A stretch of DNA of 34,723 nt from a virus: positions 1 through 34,723 of the IMG/VR virus record IMGVR_UViG_3300044568_000881; one strand, 5' to 3'. The notes under the pieces are model-generated. The model was not told the origin of the DNA. It ran no database searches and saw only the letters and a program-made list of their open reading frames with translations. Position 1 is the stretch's first letter, and every line of letters starts with the position of its first letter. The position numbers and the translations under genes were made by a program. Shown here in pieces: positions 22,172-28,092 of this stretch.

Positions 22172-24484
22172 TTGGACTTTGTCGATTTTATCTCAAAAGT
22201 CGCCCCCGAGGGTGAAACTTGTTTGTTGGTTAAGCAAAAGCCTGTTGGAAAAGAACAACACGCCGATGGCACGATTAAGGCGACATGGCCAGCCTTTTAC
22301 CCGAGCGAGTACAAGGAAGGCGGGGCGTGGTACGCCAACACCGCATCTTTTATCGTCGAACGGTTTAAAAGTAAACCGAGTGCGTCAATTCACAATTGTG
22401 ACCATGTTGCTTTTTTGGTGCTTGATGACGTGGGCACCAAAGCAAAAGCGCCTCCGCTTGAGCCGACGTGGAAGATTGAAACGTCGCCCAATAACTTCCA
22501 ATGGGGTTATACGTTTGCTTTAGACGATCAACCCACGCATCAAGTATTCAGCGCAGCCATCAAAGCGATTGCCGAGGCCGGTTACACCGACGAAGGCGCG
22601 ACTAACGCGGTGCGGAATTTTAGAATACCAGGGAGCGTCAACCTCAAGCCCGAGCGTAACGGGTTCAAGTCGGTGCTAACCGAGTTTCACCCCGCGCGCG
22701 AGTTTAGTCTGCCGCAAATTATGGACGCGTTTGGTGTGGTCGCGGGCGAAGTTGAATCCAACGCATACCGACCGATCAAAGTAGAGGACGATGGCACCGA
22801 TACGATTTTTGCGTGGTTGGCTGAGAATAGCCTTGTTATCTCGCGCCCCAACTCCGAGGGTTGGGCGGGCGTAGTTTGCCCCAATGCACACGAACATACC
22901 GACGGCAACCCTCAAGGGCGTTACAACCCGTCTATGCGCGCCTATTGCTGCCTTCACTCGCATTGCTTGCAACTCGACAGCCACATCTTCCTTGAGTGGG
23001 TCGAGGGCCAAGGCGGTCCAAGCGCAGCACCAGGTCTGCGCGATGAGTTGTTAGCGTCTGTCATGGCTAAAACCTACGCCGTAATTGCGCCTACTCAAGC
23101 ATACCCCGATGATGTCAAACGCCGCCAGCGCGAGATCGAACAGCGCGAGTTGGGTAGGGTTGAAAAAGAAGAATGGTTTGGGCGATTCGCGTATATCCAA
23201 AGCGATGATAGTTATTTTGATATGCAGGATAGGCGCGAAATTTCCCGTGGCACGTTTAACGCGTTGTACAGGCACATTGTGTGCAAGTCAGCGCGTACGG
23301 GGCGCCACATTGAGGCGTCAGTTTGCTTTGATGAGTTACGCCAAAAATGCGGCGCCCCTGCGTTGGTTGGCATTACTTACGCGGCGGGCGAAACTGTTCT
23401 TGTGTCGCGTGGCGGTGACGTCTATGGCAACAGATGGCGCGATGCGCGCCCCGTGGCCATGAAGGGTGACGTTACCCCGTGGCTTGAGCATTGCAAGCGT
23501 TTGGTGCCCGACCCCGAATCGCTTAACCACATATTTGACGTGATGGCGTTTAAATTGCAGCACCCGCAGCGCAAGATCAACCACGCGATTCTGCACACGG
23601 GTGTGCAAGGATCCGGCAAAGATACGATGTATCACCCGTTTATATGGGGTGTTTGTGGTGATAACGCGACTAATCGGGGTTTGTTGGACTCCGACACCAT
23701 GTCGTCGCAGTTTAATTACGCGCTCGAGTCTGAAATACTGATTCTAAATGAATTACGCGAGCCCGACGCCAAGGATCGCCGCGCTTTAGCGAATAGGCTT
23801 AAACCCGTGATTGCTGCGCCCCCCGAGTACCTGTCGATCAATCGTAAAGGATTGCACCCCTACGACATGGCCAACAGACTGCTAGTGCTGGCATTTTCTA
23901 ATGACCCTGTACCTATTACGCTCGACTCGCAAGACCGTCGCTGGTTTGCGATCAAATCGACCGCGCCCCGTATGACTTCAGAGGCAGGCGCGGCCATGTG
24001 GAAGTGGTTTGATCAGGGCGGTGTGAGCGCGTGTGCGGCGTGGCTGTATGCGCGCGATGTAAGCGCGTTTAACCCTGGTGCGGCGCCCCCAATGACCGAA
24101 TTCAAACTAACCTTGGTCGAACAAGGTATGAGCGCCAATGAGTCGTTTTTGGCCGATATGATCCGCGAGCGCAAAGGCTTGTTTGCTAATGGTGTTATTG
24201 CGTCGCCCTTTCATGCGATCTGTGACACGCTATCGATCAACGCTCCGGGCACCTATAAGGTGTCGCAGGGCGCGCTTTTACACGCTTTGCAAGAGTGCCA
24301 ATGGGTAGACTGTGGGCGCGTGTCGTCGCGTGAGTACACATCTAAAAAACAGATTTACTGCGCGCCCGATATGCTCGAGCATAGCAAGAGCGATTTGCGC
24401 GCGATGGCCGAGGGCGTAGTCATACGCGCGGGTTCACCTATGGCCGCTGTCACACACTTGAAGAGCGTAAAAAAACCCGCGTAA
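22172..24484 (+). CDS. Primase-helicase fusion (AEP-like primase, SF3-like helicase)
   Basis: This 770 aa protein starts at TTG 22172 with AAGGAG 8 bases upstream. The N-terminal half resembles archaeo-eukaryotic/RepB-type primases: acidic pair D85-D86 in FLVLDDVGTK and the motif FRIPGSVNLKP (about 155). A Cys/His-rich stretch lies at about 250-280 (CPNAHEH ... CCLHSHC). The C-terminal half is a D5/SF3-like helicase with Walker A GVQGSGKDT (K483), ILILNELREPD as Walker B-like motif, and FSNDPVPI as sensor region. It should both prime and open DNA at the origin. Its stop codon lies in the loop of a terminator hairpin for the opposite operon. Confidence 0.85.
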   Translation: MDFVDFISKVAPEGETCLLVKQKPVGKEQHADGTIKATWPAFYPSEYKEGGAWYANTASFIVERFKSKPSASIHNCDHVAFLVLDDVGTKAKAPPLEPTWKIETSPNNFQWGYTFALDDQPTHQVFSAAIKAIAEAGYTDEGATNAVRNFRIPGSVNLKPERNGFKSVLTEFHPAREFSLPQIMDAFGVVAGEVESNAYRPIKVEDDGTDTIFAWLAENSLVISRPNSEGWAGVVCPNAHEHTDGNPQGRYNPSMRAYCCLHSHCLQLDSHIFLEWVEGQGGPSAAPGLRDELLASVMAKTYAVIAPTQAYPDDVKRRQREIEQRELGRVEKEEWFGRFAYIQSDDSYFDMQDRREISRGTFNALYRHIVCKSARTGRHIEASVCFDELRQKCGAPALVGITYAAGETVLVSRGGDVYGNRWRDARPVAMKGDVTPWLEHCKRLVPDPESLNHIFDVMAFKLQHPQRKINHAILHTGVQGSGKDTMYHPFIWGVCGDNATNRGLLDSDTMSSQFNYALESEILILNELREPDAKDRRALANRLKPVIAAPPEYLSINRKGLHPYDMANRLLVLAFSNDPVPITLDSQDRRWFAIKSTAPRMTSEAGAAMWKWFDQGGVSACAAWLYARDVSAFNPGAAPPMTEFKLTLVEQGMSANESFLADMIRERKGLFANGVIASPFHAICDTLSINAPGTYKVSQGALLHALQECQWVDCGRVSSREYTSKKQIYCAPDMLEHSKSDLRAMAEGVVIRAGSPMAAVTHLKSVKKPA

Positions 24485-24490
24485 GCGGGT
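24475..24490 (-). terminator. Rho-independent terminator of the leftward accessory operon
   Basis: ACCCGC (24475-24480) and GCGGGT (24485-24490) flank GTAA. Read leftward the stem is followed by seven T's, a textbook terminator for the operon at 24499-26437. The loop contains the TAA stop codon of the rightward primase gene, so one short sequence ends both a protein and an opposing transcript. Confidence 0.8.
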
Positions 24491-24498
24491 CTGTGGAG

Positions 24499-24561
24499 TT
24501 AAAGGTCAAAAACTAAAATAAGTAGCACCACTACAGCGGCCGCGATTAACGATATAGTCAT
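24499..24561 (-). CDS. Tiny single-span membrane peptide (20 aa)
   Basis: The frame starts at ATG 24561, overlaps the stop of the upstream gene (ATGA) and ends at TAA 24499-24501, immediately before the terminator. The peptide, MTISLIAAAVVVLLILVFDL, is a single hydrophobic segment with an acidic end. It is the last gene of the operon. Tight coupling and clean composition support it; size alone makes it uncertain. Confidence 0.5.
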   Translation of the reverse strand: MTISLIAAAVVVLLILVFDL

Positions 24562-24761
24562 AGTGGCATCAATCCGGTGAATAATGGGTGTAAACGCGGG
24601 ATATAAGCGCCGATATCGGCCGGAAATACGCGCTTGATATACCCGCGCTCACACATTGAGCGCAGCGTAACGTAATCGCTTACGGAATAGACGGTATACG
24701 CGCGATTTCTGACGTGTACGACGTCGCCTACGTCAACAGACTGGCCATTTTTATATTTCAT
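24558..24761 (-). CDS. Small unknown protein (67 aa)
   Basis: The start is placed at ATG 24761 (AGGTGG upstream, ATGA overlap with the acidic gene), giving 67 aa. The sequence MKYKNGQSVDVGDVVHVRNR, then AYTVYSVSDYVTLRSMC, looks like a small beta barrel (SH3- or KOW-like in pattern), with a basic middle. It may bind nucleic acid or protein. The function is not recognised. Confidence 0.6.
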   Translation of the reverse strand: MKYKNGQSVDVGDVVHVRNRAYTVYSVSDYVTLRSMCERGYIKRVFPADIGAYIPRLHPLFTGLMPL

Positions 24762-25183
24762 GCGGCCACCTCTTGCGCGTCGAGTAAACGCGTAACAGCG
24801 CTGACCATGTTTTCCATGATGTGCAACACGTCGCAATACTCAAAGGGCTCCCACACGCTTACAAGCGCGTCGCCATCTTCGTCTTCTGTGTCGTTACGTA
24901 TAAATTCGCAAATTTCCTCATACGTCGCGTCATCGGGGTAAGTACCTAAACATTGGCCAAGTGCAAATTGCTGCGCTTTTTCTAAATTTGTCATGGCTTT
25001 GATTTCCTCAATTTTATAATCGTCAGGGTTTAAGTCTAAAAATTCACTATTGGCTAAATGATCGGCTAATTCGGCCTCGGCCTCGGCCAACGTGGCAAAC
25101 GTCAACGGGTAGCCGTCTTCGCCTGTCGAGCAATTCACCCAGCCCGTCACAAAGGTATCCGTAAGAATCGCGTAACGTGTCAT
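24758..25183 (-). CDS. Strongly acidic unknown protein (141 aa)
   Basis: By my count 31 of 141 residues are Asp or Glu and only 6 are Lys or Arg. The N-terminal part (TRYAILTDTFVTGWVNCSTG, EDGYPLTFATLAEAEAELAD) looks like a small alpha/beta domain. The rest is helical and acidic (SEFLDLNPDDYKIEEIK, YPDDATYEEICEFIRNDTED). The charge would suit a DNA mimic or an inhibitor of a host DNA-binding enzyme, as in Ocr or other anti-restriction proteins. That is inference from composition, and no family was recognised. GAGGTG lies upstream. Confidence 0.65.
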   Translation of the reverse strand: MTRYAILTDTFVTGWVNCSTGEDGYPLTFATLAEAEAELADHLANSEFLDLNPDDYKIEEIKAMTNLEKAQQFALGQCLGTYPDDATYEEICEFIRNDTEDEDGDALVSVWEPFEYCDVLHIMENMVSAVTRLLDAQEVAA

Positions 25184-25506
25184 GCTTGCACCTCGGCGTC
25201 GGTCAAGTCATTTGCCCATTTTGTGAGGTCAGCGAGCGATATAAAACCTTTAGTCACAAATGCGGTGTCCATAGATTCTTCGTGATCGTTAAGCGAGCTT
25301 GACCAGTTCGCGTACACCTTATCTGAACCTAAATCGATGTACAGCGTAAACGGATAGTCTTCAAGCCACAAATACACGTTGCCTGAGTTTTGATTCTCGG
25401 CGGCCTCACCGTAGCCGCTTATATCCATACCTAAATCGGAGGCTTTAGTAATCAAAAGGGCTACTTTGCGCAGCGCGTTACTGCATAAGTTTTGAGTAAT
25501 GTTCAT
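25180..25506 (-). CDS. Unknown protein of the leftward accessory operon (108 aa)
   Basis: The ATG at 25506 has GGAG at good spacing, giving 108 aa. A helical start (NITQNLCSNALRKVALLITK) is followed by strands (NVYLWLEDYPFTLYIDLGSD, KVYANWSSSLNDHEESM). The protein is net acidic. It overlaps the acidic gene downstream by 4 bases. Nothing in the sequence gives a function; a host-interaction role is possible from context. Confidence 0.6.
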   Translation of the reverse strand: MNITQNLCSNALRKVALLITKASDLGMDISGYGEAAENQNSGNVYLWLEDYPFTLYIDLGSDKVYANWSSSLNDHEESMDTAFVTKGFISLADLTKWANDLTDAEVQA

Positions 25507-25508
25507 GG

Positions 25509-25742
25509 TTATTCTCCAAATGTGACAAAAAGCACTACGCAAGCATTGTTGGGATAAATAGCAAAGCATTCTCCGCAATCATCAACCTTACAAGTTATGC
25601 CATTTAACCCCGCCCATTTCTTAGCGCGGCGTACGATCGCCAAATCTGTCAAGTTGTCAGGCGCGTCAATTGAAGCGCGATTAACCCATGAATAATTAGC
25701 CTCACCGCCAAATGTATCTGTTAGTTCGTAGTTGATTTTCAT
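25509..25742 (-). CDS. Small unknown protein (77 aa)
   Basis: This 77 aa protein has AAAGGG upstream. It has an N-terminal strand region (KINYELTDTFGGEANYSWVN), a helix (NLTDLAIVRRAKKWAGL), and a C-terminal segment with three close cysteines (CKVDDCGEC) and a hydrophobic end. Its last codons contain the ribosome site of the next gene. Function unknown. Confidence 0.6.
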   Translation of the reverse strand: MKINYELTDTFGGEANYSWVNRASIDAPDNLTDLAIVRRAKKWAGLNGITCKVDDCGECFAIYPNNACVVLFVTFGE

Positions 25743-25776
25743 TTTTAGCCCTTTGAGTTTATTGAAGTGTGTGGTG

Positions 25777-25848
25777 TTACATAAAAATAGCCAGCAGTAG
25801 AGCGAGGCACATCAACAGCGCGGCGATGGTGTCGTGGATCTTATTCAT
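25777..25848 (-). CDS. Tiny single-span membrane peptide (23 aa)
   Basis: The frame begins at ATG 25848, inside the end of the upstream gene, and stops at TAA 25777-25779. The peptide opens with MNKIHDTIAA and continues as a hydrophobic span (LLMCLALLLAIFM). It is the second tiny membrane peptide of this operon. Without it there would be a 98-base gap. The ribosome site is weak (AAAGGCTCAC), so confidence is limited. Confidence 0.45.
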   Translation of the reverse strand: MNKIHDTIAALLMCLALLLAIFM

Positions 25849-26059
25849 TGTGAGCCTTTGCGTTTAATGCTTCGGTTGCGCCTTCGAGCGTCATAAACGT
25901 GGTTTCGTGATACCCGCTGTCGTAGTCTGACGAGCCTTGCCATTGAATGATGTACGCGTCGGTCTGTTGCTTGCGCCAACCATTCTTGGTGTTGACTTTT
26001 GCGCCCTTGGCGCGGAAAAACAAGTTTAAGTGATCGTCTACTGTCTTAATTATGGTCAT
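25841..26059 (-). CDS. Small unknown protein (72 aa)
   Basis: This 72 aa protein has AGGAG 9 bases before ATG. The sequence (KTVDDHLNLFFRAKGAKVNT, KNGWRKQQTDAYIIQWQGSS, then ETTFMTLEGATEALNAKAH) suggests a small alpha/beta fold. Its end resembles the 'TLEEA-EAL' helix seen in other small early phage proteins, including the acidic neighbour. Function unknown. Confidence 0.6.
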   Translation of the reverse strand: MTIIKTVDDHLNLFFRAKGAKVNTKNGWRKQQTDAYIIQWQGSSDYDSGYHETTFMTLEGATEALNAKAHNE

Positions 26060-26064
26060 GGCAA

Positions 26065-26202
26065 TTACTCCTGAGTTAAGCGTACAAATTCTTCAAACGA
26101 CTCAAACATGATGTCGCGCGTATCTTCGTCTAATGAATCGACAATGCGGCCGTCGTCTAATAAGTAGAATTTGTAGCCGTCTTCGGTCATAAGTGTGATC
26201 AT
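26065..26202 (-). CDS. Small unknown protein (45 aa)
   Basis: The start is set at ATG 26202 because AAAGG lies 7 bases upstream; the longer frame lacks a ribosome site. The 45 aa product (MITLMTEDGYKFYLLDDGRI, then DEDTRDIMFESFEEFVRLTQ) has a beta hairpin and an acidic helix. The stop region contains the AGGAG of the next gene. Function unknown. Confidence 0.55.
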   Translation of the reverse strand: MITLMTEDGYKFYLLDDGRIVDSLDEDTRDIMFESFEEFVRLTQE

Positions 26203-26245
26203 TTTGTAACCTTTAAAGTGATGGCCGCTTGCGCGGCCGGATTGA

Positions 26246-26437
26246 TTAAGCGTAGAAATCAGGATGATTGATAAGCGAGTAGGCCATCGCAAGTTTGAGA
26301 ATTTCTTCTTGCTGACTAGTCTTGCGCGCTGAGCGGTAAAGCGCGCTCAGGCCTCGAGCGGCCGCGCTGTGATTGCCATTGTTGTAGTGCTGAAGGTCGA
26401 TTTGTACTGCGCGCAACTGTGATTTGTTGAGTGTCAT
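26246..26437 (-). CDS. First gene of the leftward accessory operon (63 aa)
   Basis: The ATG at 26437 has AAGGAA upstream and gives 63 aa. The protein is helical and basic in the middle (TLNKSQLRAVQIDLQHYNNG, AAARGLSALYRSARKTSQQE). The predicted RNA start is about 25 bases upstream, at the 26461-26483 element. Function unknown; a small DNA-binding protein is one possibility. Confidence 0.6.
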   Translation of the reverse strand: MTLNKSQLRAVQIDLQHYNNGNHSAAARGLSALYRSARKTSQQEEILKLAMAYSLINHPDFYA

Positions 26438-26460
26438 GGTTATTTCCTTGTGGGTTAAGT

Positions 26461-26530
26461 GAGATTCTATTGTACACGATTTTCTAGCAGTGTACATAAA
26501 TTTCTAGCAAAATGCTCACAAATGCTCACA
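26461..26530 (-). promoter_or_regulatory. Early promoter with tandem operator-like repeats
   Basis: The minus strand at 26483-26461 carries the same 23-nt element as 17361-17383, with TACAAT (26474-26469) as the -10. Upstream of it on that strand lie two 20-bp tandem units (26471-26490 and 26491-26510; TGTACA, four variable bases, TTTCTAGCA) and two perfect 10-bp units AATGCTCACA (26511-26520 and 26521-26530). GTCGGTCA occurs twice further out (26536, 26557; 21 bp apart). The 10/20/21-bp periods put repeats on one helix face, as expected for regulator sites. Confidence 0.65.
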
Positions 26531-26822
26531 ATTTTGTCGGTCATGTGGGTTATTTGGTCGGTCAGCAAAAACAACAAAAAAGCTGACGGGAAATGCTTAT
26601 AAATCAGTCTGTTGAATGACTTGTAGTATTAGATAGTCATTTAGAAGATATATATTTAAAATCTGTAAAATATTAAGTATTACTTTAGAGCATGAAAATG
26701 TCGGAGCGTTGACGCACACGCTGAAGAGCCCGATGCAATTTTTTCTGCATGGCTACATGACCTACATGACCTACAAAATAGCCCAGGTGTGCTGGCTTTT
26801 CGGCTAAATTATCTTTAGGAAG
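26531..26822. other. Non-coding stretch with AT-rich segment
   Basis: I see no gene here. 26636-26694 is strongly AT-rich and contains TATATATTTAAAA-like sequence, which could be a DNA-unwinding element next to the iteron array. Small hairpins lie at 26705-26722 (AGCGT/ACGCT) and 26733-26750 (ATGCA/TGCAT). The 16-base repeat CCTACATGACCTACAA starts at 26761. Confidence 0.5.
26761..26776 (+). repeat. 16-base direct repeat, copy 1
   Basis: CCTACATGACCTACAA is identical to 27125-27140, 364 bases further on. The CTACATGAC unit is also duplicated in tandem just before it (26753-26761). The two copies bracket the iteron array and the G-rich run. Confidence 0.7.
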
Positions 26823-27005
26823 CTAAGACTTAGTGAGTATTGATGGTTAAGACTTAGTGAGCCTGTAAACCCTAAGACTTAGTGAGTGGCTAAGACTTAG
26901 TGAGTATTTGTCCTAAGACTTAGTGAGCCACTCACTAACTCTTAGCCACCTAATCCTAAGACTTAGTGAGCTTGTTGGTTGTCCAACAACCTAAGACTTA
27001 GTGAG
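26823..27005 (+). repeat. Iteron array: seven direct and one inverted 15-mer
   Basis: CTAAGACTTAGTGAG occurs at 26823, 26872, 26890, 26913, 26956 and 26991, with a TTAAG variant at 26847. An inverted copy with one mismatch lies at 26931-26945. Start-to-start spacing is 18-35 bases. Each unit contains CTAAG-A-CTTAG, an 11-base dyad suited to a dimeric protein, plus an asymmetric GTGAG tail. A perfect 7-bp hairpin (26972-26989) lies between the last two. Together with the AT-rich stretch upstream it resembles an iteron origin of replication. A packaging (pac) or partition site are alternatives because the terminase gene follows. Confidence 0.85.
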
Positions 27006-27036
27006 CCAACGGCCTTGTGGCATTAAGCATTTTTGA

Positions 27037-27058
27037 GGGCATGGGGGTAGGGGGGGGG
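27037..27058 (+). other. G-run cluster before the terminase gene
   Basis: Runs of 3, 5 and 9 guanines (27037-27039, 27043-27047, 27050-27058) lie on the plus strand. They could form a G-quadruplex or a rigid G-tract at the packaging start. The palindrome CTAGCTAG follows at 27077-27084. Assembly errors in the 9-base run are possible. Confidence 0.45.
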
Positions 27059-27112
27059 AGGACCCTGCGAGGAGCCCTAGCTAGCGGAGGTTATGCCAAC
27101 AAAATTTTTTTA

Positions 27113-27118
27113 TATAAT
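27113..27118 (+). promoter_or_regulatory. Perfect -10 box before the terminase gene
   Basis: TATAAT lies 11 bases before the ATG at 27130, in a T/A-rich stretch. The -35 region (TTATGC at 27091-27096) is poor. RNA starting about 7 bases after the box would have a leader of about 5 bases and no Shine-Dalgarno sequence, so translation would be near-leaderless. A longer transcript from farther upstream is the alternative. Confidence 0.5.
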
Positions 27119-27124
27119 AAATTG

Positions 27125-27140
27125 CCTACATGACCTACAA
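27125..27140 (+). repeat. 16-base direct repeat, copy 2, over the terS start codon
   Basis: CCTACATGACCTACAA is identical to 26761-26776. The ATG at 27130-27132 inside it is the start codon of the small terminase gene. A small terminase binding its own gene start would fit a pac or autoregulatory site, but this is not shown. Confidence 0.65.
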
Positions 27141-27651
27141 TCGCAAAATGCTATCTCTACACTTCACACCCCGCGAAGTCCGCGCTACCGAGTCGCGTTT
27201 GTTGCGCGTCTATGAGGCCGCGCGTCTAGGGTTGTCAAACGATGCGTTGGCGTTGAAGGCCGGCATGATGCCTGAAGAGTTTCGCAAGCTCTGCCAGCTA
27301 GACCCTGTGGTCGAATTAGCCGCCATGCAAGGCCGTGCGGATTCAGAGTCCGAGATGTCGCAAGTTGTGCGTGACGCGGCGTTAGCGGGCGACGCTAAGA
27401 TGGCGTTGGAGTTCTTAAAACACAAACACGATTGGGTGGCCAAACAACAAGTGCAGGTGGACGTGACGCAACAGATCAGCATCATCACCGCGCTTGAACA
27501 AGCCAACCAAAGAGTAGTAAATGGGCTTACAATTGACGAAGCCGATTACCGCGACAACGGTAACCGGCCTCTTATCAACAACCGTGAAAAGGACGGCGAT
27601 GACTACCAAGATATTAACTCAAGACCGGCTCAAAGAGTTACTTCAGTATGA
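27130..27651 (+). CDS. terS: Small terminase subunit
   Basis: This 173 aa protein recognises phage DNA and starts packaging together with the large subunit. A helix-turn-helix-like N-terminal region (about 25-60: VYEAARLGLSNDALALKAGM, MPEEFRKLCQLDP) fits the DNA-binding domain of small terminases, and a helical oligomerisation core follows (about 60-130). The C-terminal tail is disordered and overlaps the HNH gene by 53 bases. A start at the second Met (27148) is possible. No ribosome site is present. The position directly before terL (with an inserted HNH) and next to the iteron region supports the call. Confidence 0.75.
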   Translation: MTYNRKMLSLHFTPREVRATESRLLRVYEAARLGLSNDALALKAGMMPEEFRKLCQLDPVVELAAMQGRADSESEMSQVVRDAALAGDAKMALEFLKHKHDWVAKQQVQVDVTQQISIITALEQANQRVVNGLTIDEADYRDNGNRPLINNREKDGDDYQDINSRPAQRVTSV

Positions 27652-28090
27652 CGCCGACACAGGCGTTTTTGTCTACAAAATAAAACGCCAACGTTGCAAA
27701 GTGGGCGCCGTGGCGGGTACACGCGACAACCGCAACTATTTAAATTGCAGCATTGACGGCAAGCTATACAAACTTCATAGGCTAGCGTGGTTGTATGTTT
27801 ACGGCCATTGGCCTAACGATCAAATAGACCACATAGATCACAACCCTAGCAATAACGCTATTGCCAATTTGCGTGATGTTTCTTGCGCTCAAAATCAACA
27901 AAACCGCGCGCATAAAACTAAAAGTGCTTCAGGACACCTTGGTGTAACATGGAACAAACGAGATAGGCGCTGGCAAGCGTACATAGAGTTAAAAGGAAAA
28001 AGTATCCATATTGGAAATTACACCGACGTAGACGTTGCCATAACCGCCCGAAGACAAGCGGAATTAAAATACCACTTAGATAGGCCTTAA
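27599..28090 (+). CDS. HNH homing-type endonuclease between the terminase genes
   Basis: The ATG at 27599 has AAGGA 6 bases upstream and gives 163 aa; the longer frame runs through terS. The order is the same as in its paralogue at 21625-22125: DRLKELLQYDADTGVFVYKI, HNH core LHRLAWLYVYGHWPNDQID, HIDHNPSNNAIANLRD, and AP2-like SASGHLGVTWNKRDRRWQAY, IHIGNYTDVDVAITARRQAE. The pair share roughly 40-50% identity by eye. HNH genes near terminases can be mobile passengers, and in some phages HNH nucleases help the terminase cut. It overlaps terS by 53 bases, as expected from an insertion that extended a 3' end. Confidence 0.88.
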   Translation: MTTKILTQDRLKELLQYDADTGVFVYKIKRQRCKVGAVAGTRDNRNYLNCSIDGKLYKLHRLAWLYVYGHWPNDQIDHIDHNPSNNAIANLRDVSCAQNQQNRAHKTKSASGHLGVTWNKRDRRWQAYIELKGKSIHIGNYTDVDVAITARRQAELKYHLDRP

Positions 28091-28092
28091 CT

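Noticed and set aside
26823-27005. CRISPR array as explanation of the repeats
   Set aside because: The units are only 15 bases, spacers vary from 3 to 20 bases, one copy is inverted, and no cas genes are present.
27093-27215. Short frame beginning at the ATG after GGAGG at 27086-27090
   Set aside because: It has a good ribosome site, but the predicted peptide is unremarkable, overlaps terS in another frame and includes the AT-rich promoter. Considered chance.
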